Source: Costus lasius
Taxonomy: Eukaryota; Streptophyta; Magnoliopsida; Zingiberales; Costaceae
Length of the DNA: 64,000 bases
Assembly: GCA_027563935.2 (NCBI GenBank)
Contig: CM050451.1
Location: 99,165,565 to 99,229,564 of the forward strand
Reading direction: 5' to 3'
Shown: piece by piece, positions 61,757 to 64,000 of the stretch
How positions within the stretch are numbered: position 1 is the stretch's first letter
How the letters are laid out: each line of letters begins with the position of its first letter
Translations under genes and position numbers: made by a program
Notes under the pieces: model-generated
The model's database searches: none
The model's input: the letters and a program-made list of their open reading frames with translations, nothing else
What the model was told of the DNA's origin: nothing

Positions 61757-63591
61757 ATTGGTATCAGAGCAAGGCTCTATGCATGCTATTATGTTTGCTG
61801 ATGTGATCCTCATGTTGCGCTTACTTGATGCATGCTTTGTTTACATGAAGTTTGCGCTTGTATCATGCTAACATGTGGATTGCGCTTGTATCATGGCTTT
61901 GATGAAGTATGCGCTCCCCCTTGAAGGGGACTCCCTAAAGTTTGCGCTCCCCCTTGAAGGGGACCCCCTTAGATCTAAGGGTTATATGCAAGCATGTTGT
62001 TTGTTTGTATGATTGCGCATGTTCTAAAAGTTTTCTAAAACTTACATCTTGCGCGCTTGATTAGATCTAAGGTGCCACTACATTAAACCCTTAGATGGGT
62101 TGATGGGGTTGAAGTCACCACTAGGTTAGATCCAAGTCTGATCAGACCATCTGACAGCTCAGATGGGTTGACCTGATAGCACCTATGCGCAAGCACATGG
62201 TGGCTATAGGTTGACTGCATCTAGGGCGTGTAGCGAGGTCTGATTGAGACAACTACTGAACACACTTGAGTTAGGCCCGGGGTCACACCCGCTTGCCAAA
62301 ACTCATGAGGGTGGTTCAGCCCTTGGCGCATGCATGGTTGACCATCAGGTCAACTCGGGTCAGTTAGGACTCGGTGCATGCAAGGGCAAAGGATCTATCT
62401 AGATGGATGAGTGGATCCCCATCAATGGACCATTGTAAGGTTGTAGGGCTCATAAGGAAATTAAATTGATGCCATGGGTTTTTCAAAAATTTAATTTCTT
62501 GAATGGATCACATGTTGATTGAACCATATGCTTGTTTATTTAGTCTTATGTGGGTTGCCCTTTTGTGTGCTGTGCTGGGGCCTGCGTGCCTGGATTTAAA
62601 AATTGTAAATTAATTTGTGATCTGCGAATCACATTGTACTTAATTTATGTTGTTGACCTGCGAGTCAACCTTGTCTAGATAGATCAAATGTACTTTGATT
62701 AGACAAGAGCACAAAGGCACACATCCAAGAGGGGCATTCACCTGGTGGTGCACCTGAGGTGCTCTTGGCGCTAGGGCACTGGGTTGGACAAGATGAGATG
62801 CAATGAAGCTCAAGTGAAGACTTAAGTAAAATTAAGGTCTTACTAGGGTTCATGGGCTTTTACCACATAAGATCATGCATTCTATTTATTGCTTTTATAA
62901 TTAGAATTGCATGTTTAAGTTTATCTTCTACTATCACCATAGGACTTGCATGATAGTCAAGAAGATAAAAGACCGTTAAAATCCAACGCTAACATATCAA
63001 GCTCGATAAGCCTTCTGACGCGAAACCTCACCTTTCTGATTATCGTTGGAGTCGTGTTGAACCCACTCAGTGGGCACGTCCATCTATCTTCAGACGGTGC
63101 CGGATTTCACCTGCGTGTTACAGAGTTGGGATTTATCCCCTCTCGTTGCTCAGCATAGCACGTGGTGGTCCAGGGAGTAGGTCAGGTCAGCTTGACCATG
63201 TAGACTACATATGTGGCGCATATGGTAGCACATGGAGGCAGCCATCTCTGGGATCAGAGACTGTGTTGTACCAACTCAGTTGGCACAGTCTGCTGAATTG
63301 CCAAGATGAAGGGGAATCGCACGGATTGGCGATTGGCTGGGACAGCCTACCAGAAATTAGTGCTTGTCATCTCTGTGCATCTTATCTCGCCTGAGCGGGA
63401 CGCGGAGACCAAGTATGAAATCTGGATCCCATCTCACTAAAAGAGTGTTACTCTTTCGGACTGTTTACTGGATTTTTCAGTCAGACAAAATAGTGAGAAA
63501 AGAATCTTTCTTAAGTCCTGGATTGATTCTGAACATTGATACTAACCTTGCTGTTCTTGCATTGTTGTAGATTCCTGCAGCAACGAACACC
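61757..63591 (+). other. A8 leader / putative intron
   Basis: This 1835-bp leader has its primer-binding site at 61759-61770. The first domain hairpin is at 63062-63074. A perfect TACTAAC branch-site motif is at 63540-63546 and the TAG acceptor at 63568-63570. A short repeat of CTCCCCCTTGAAGGGGA lies near 61914 and 61948. No gene is seen. Confidence 0.85.
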
Positions 63592-64000
63592 ATGAGCTTC
63601 AATGTGCGATCCCTACTGGAAAGGGAGAAGTTTGCTGGGCCGAACTTCTCTGACTGGTTCGGACACCTTAAGATCGTTCTTAAGGCAGAGAGGAAACTGT
63701 ATGTCCTCGAGACGGCGATACCGCCGCAGCCCGCTCCGAACGCCGCAAGGGCGGTTCGGGATGCCTACGAAAAGCACGTCAATGATAGCATTGATGTCGC
63801 TTGCCTGATGCTAGCGTCTATGACGCCACCGCTGCAGCGTCAGCATGAGGATATGTCGGCTATAGAAATTATAGCGAACCTCAAGATGCTGTATGCTGCA
63901 CAGGCGAGGACTGAACGCTATAATCTGACGAAGCTCTTCTTTCAGAGCAAACTGGCTGAAGGGAGCCCAGTGGGAGCTCACGTGCTCAAGATGATTGGGC
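63592..64000 (+). CDS. gag-pol: Gag-Pol of A8, N-terminal 136 codons (cut by window edge)
   Basis: This is the start of the Copia polyprotein. It covers only the Gag N-terminal region, which should build the particle, and is open to the last base of the window. It appears identical to the A5 protein over this stretch. The ATG is the one shared by all A copies, and the 21 bases before it are open in the same frame. Whether the rest is intact is unknown. Confidence 0.92.
   Translation, partial: MSFNVRSLLEREKFAGPNFSDWFGHLKIVLKAERKLYVLETAIPPQPAPNAARAVRDAYEKHVNDSIDVACLMLASMTPPLQRQHEDMSAIEIIANLKMLYAAQARTERYNLTKLFFQSKLAEGSPVGAHVLKMIG

Larger units (their letters stand above)
41079..64000 (+). mobile_element. 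B: Copia element inserted in C gag, runs off the right edge
   Basis: This plus-strand element has a 5' LTR (41079-41295 and 50327-52026, split by A5), a leader, gag-pol with four stops and a 3' LTR (from 57568) cut by A6 at 58748. Everything from 58748 to the window end belongs to elements nested in its 3' LTR. Comparing the two LTRs over the shared 1180 bp shows about fourteen differences by eye, the most of any pair here. Confidence 0.88.
60057..64000 (+). mobile_element. A8: Copia element running off the right edge
   Basis: This element has a 5' LTR (60057-61756), a primer-binding site, a leader and the start of an open gag-pol. It is the innermost of three A insertions in 1.3 kb. Its LTR 5' half, leader and gag are very close to those of A5. 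Confidence 0.93.

Overview
This window is eukaryotic, almost certainly flowering-plant, repeat DNA. All 64 kb can be assigned to nested LTR retrotransposons of the Ty1/Copia superfamily. I found no host gene, tRNA, rRNA or CRISPR array. The plant call rests on the primer-binding site TGGTATCAGAGC (complement of the initiator-Met tRNA 3' end), LTRs of about 1.7-2.2 kb beginning TGTTG and ending in CA, 5-bp target duplications, and a single-ORF Gag-Pol in the order gag, protease, integrase, RT, RNase H. Long LTRs plus a leader of 1.5-1.8 kb recall the Angela/BARE/Tork-type lineages. The species cannot be told from the sequence.

Three related families are present. Family A has LTRs of about 1.7 kb, elements of about 9.1 kb and LTR ends TGTTGGGG or TGTTAGGG. 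Its copies are named here A1 to A8, plus two extra LTRs, s1 and s2. Family B starts TGTTGGTC or TGTTGGTG and has an LTR of about 1.9 kb. Family C has an LTR of about 2.2 kb and is closer to B.

Layout by nesting. C (+) is the oldest frame: LTR part 37501-39485, leader, then a gag start at 40988 cut at 41078. Its LTR carries a minus-strand C-type LTR (C2, 36293-37500). C2 carries A1 (minus, from off the left edge to 36292). The pol gene of A1 is cut by LTR s1 (1-1552). The 5' LTR of A1 is cut by A2 (6106-15200) and by A3 (16042-36005). A3 holds A4 (19050-28147, minus) in its leader and LTR s2 (31731-33460) in its RT gene. On the right, B (+) is inserted in the gag of C at 41079. The 5' LTR of B holds A5 (41296-50326), and its 3' LTR holds A6 (minus), which holds A7, which holds A8 (60057 to the edge). 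Target duplications seen on both sides are AAAAC (A2), TGAGT (A3), GCACG (A4), GTGCC (s2) and CTTGT (A5).

Coding state. A5 has one uninterrupted 1294-codon Gag-Pol and nearly identical LTRs, so it is the best candidate for a recently active, autonomous copy. A2, A3, A4 and B carry 2, 6, 2 and 4 in-frame stops, with no frameshift. A1 is open up to the point where s1 interrupts it. A8 is open to the window edge.

The most interesting signals are in non-coding RNA. (1) A splice donor is conserved near the 3' end of every LTR and an acceptor lies just before gag. In family A the splice would join a short ATG-led LTR exon in frame to gag. (2) The leader holds a domain with three hairpins whose stems and loops differ between A, B and C while pairing is kept. 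It lies inside the putative intron together with the PBS. (3) A small hairpin inside the LTR has a GNRA loop in every A copy examined and is replaced by different but paired sequences in B and C. Differences were counted by eye, with no alignment or folding software.
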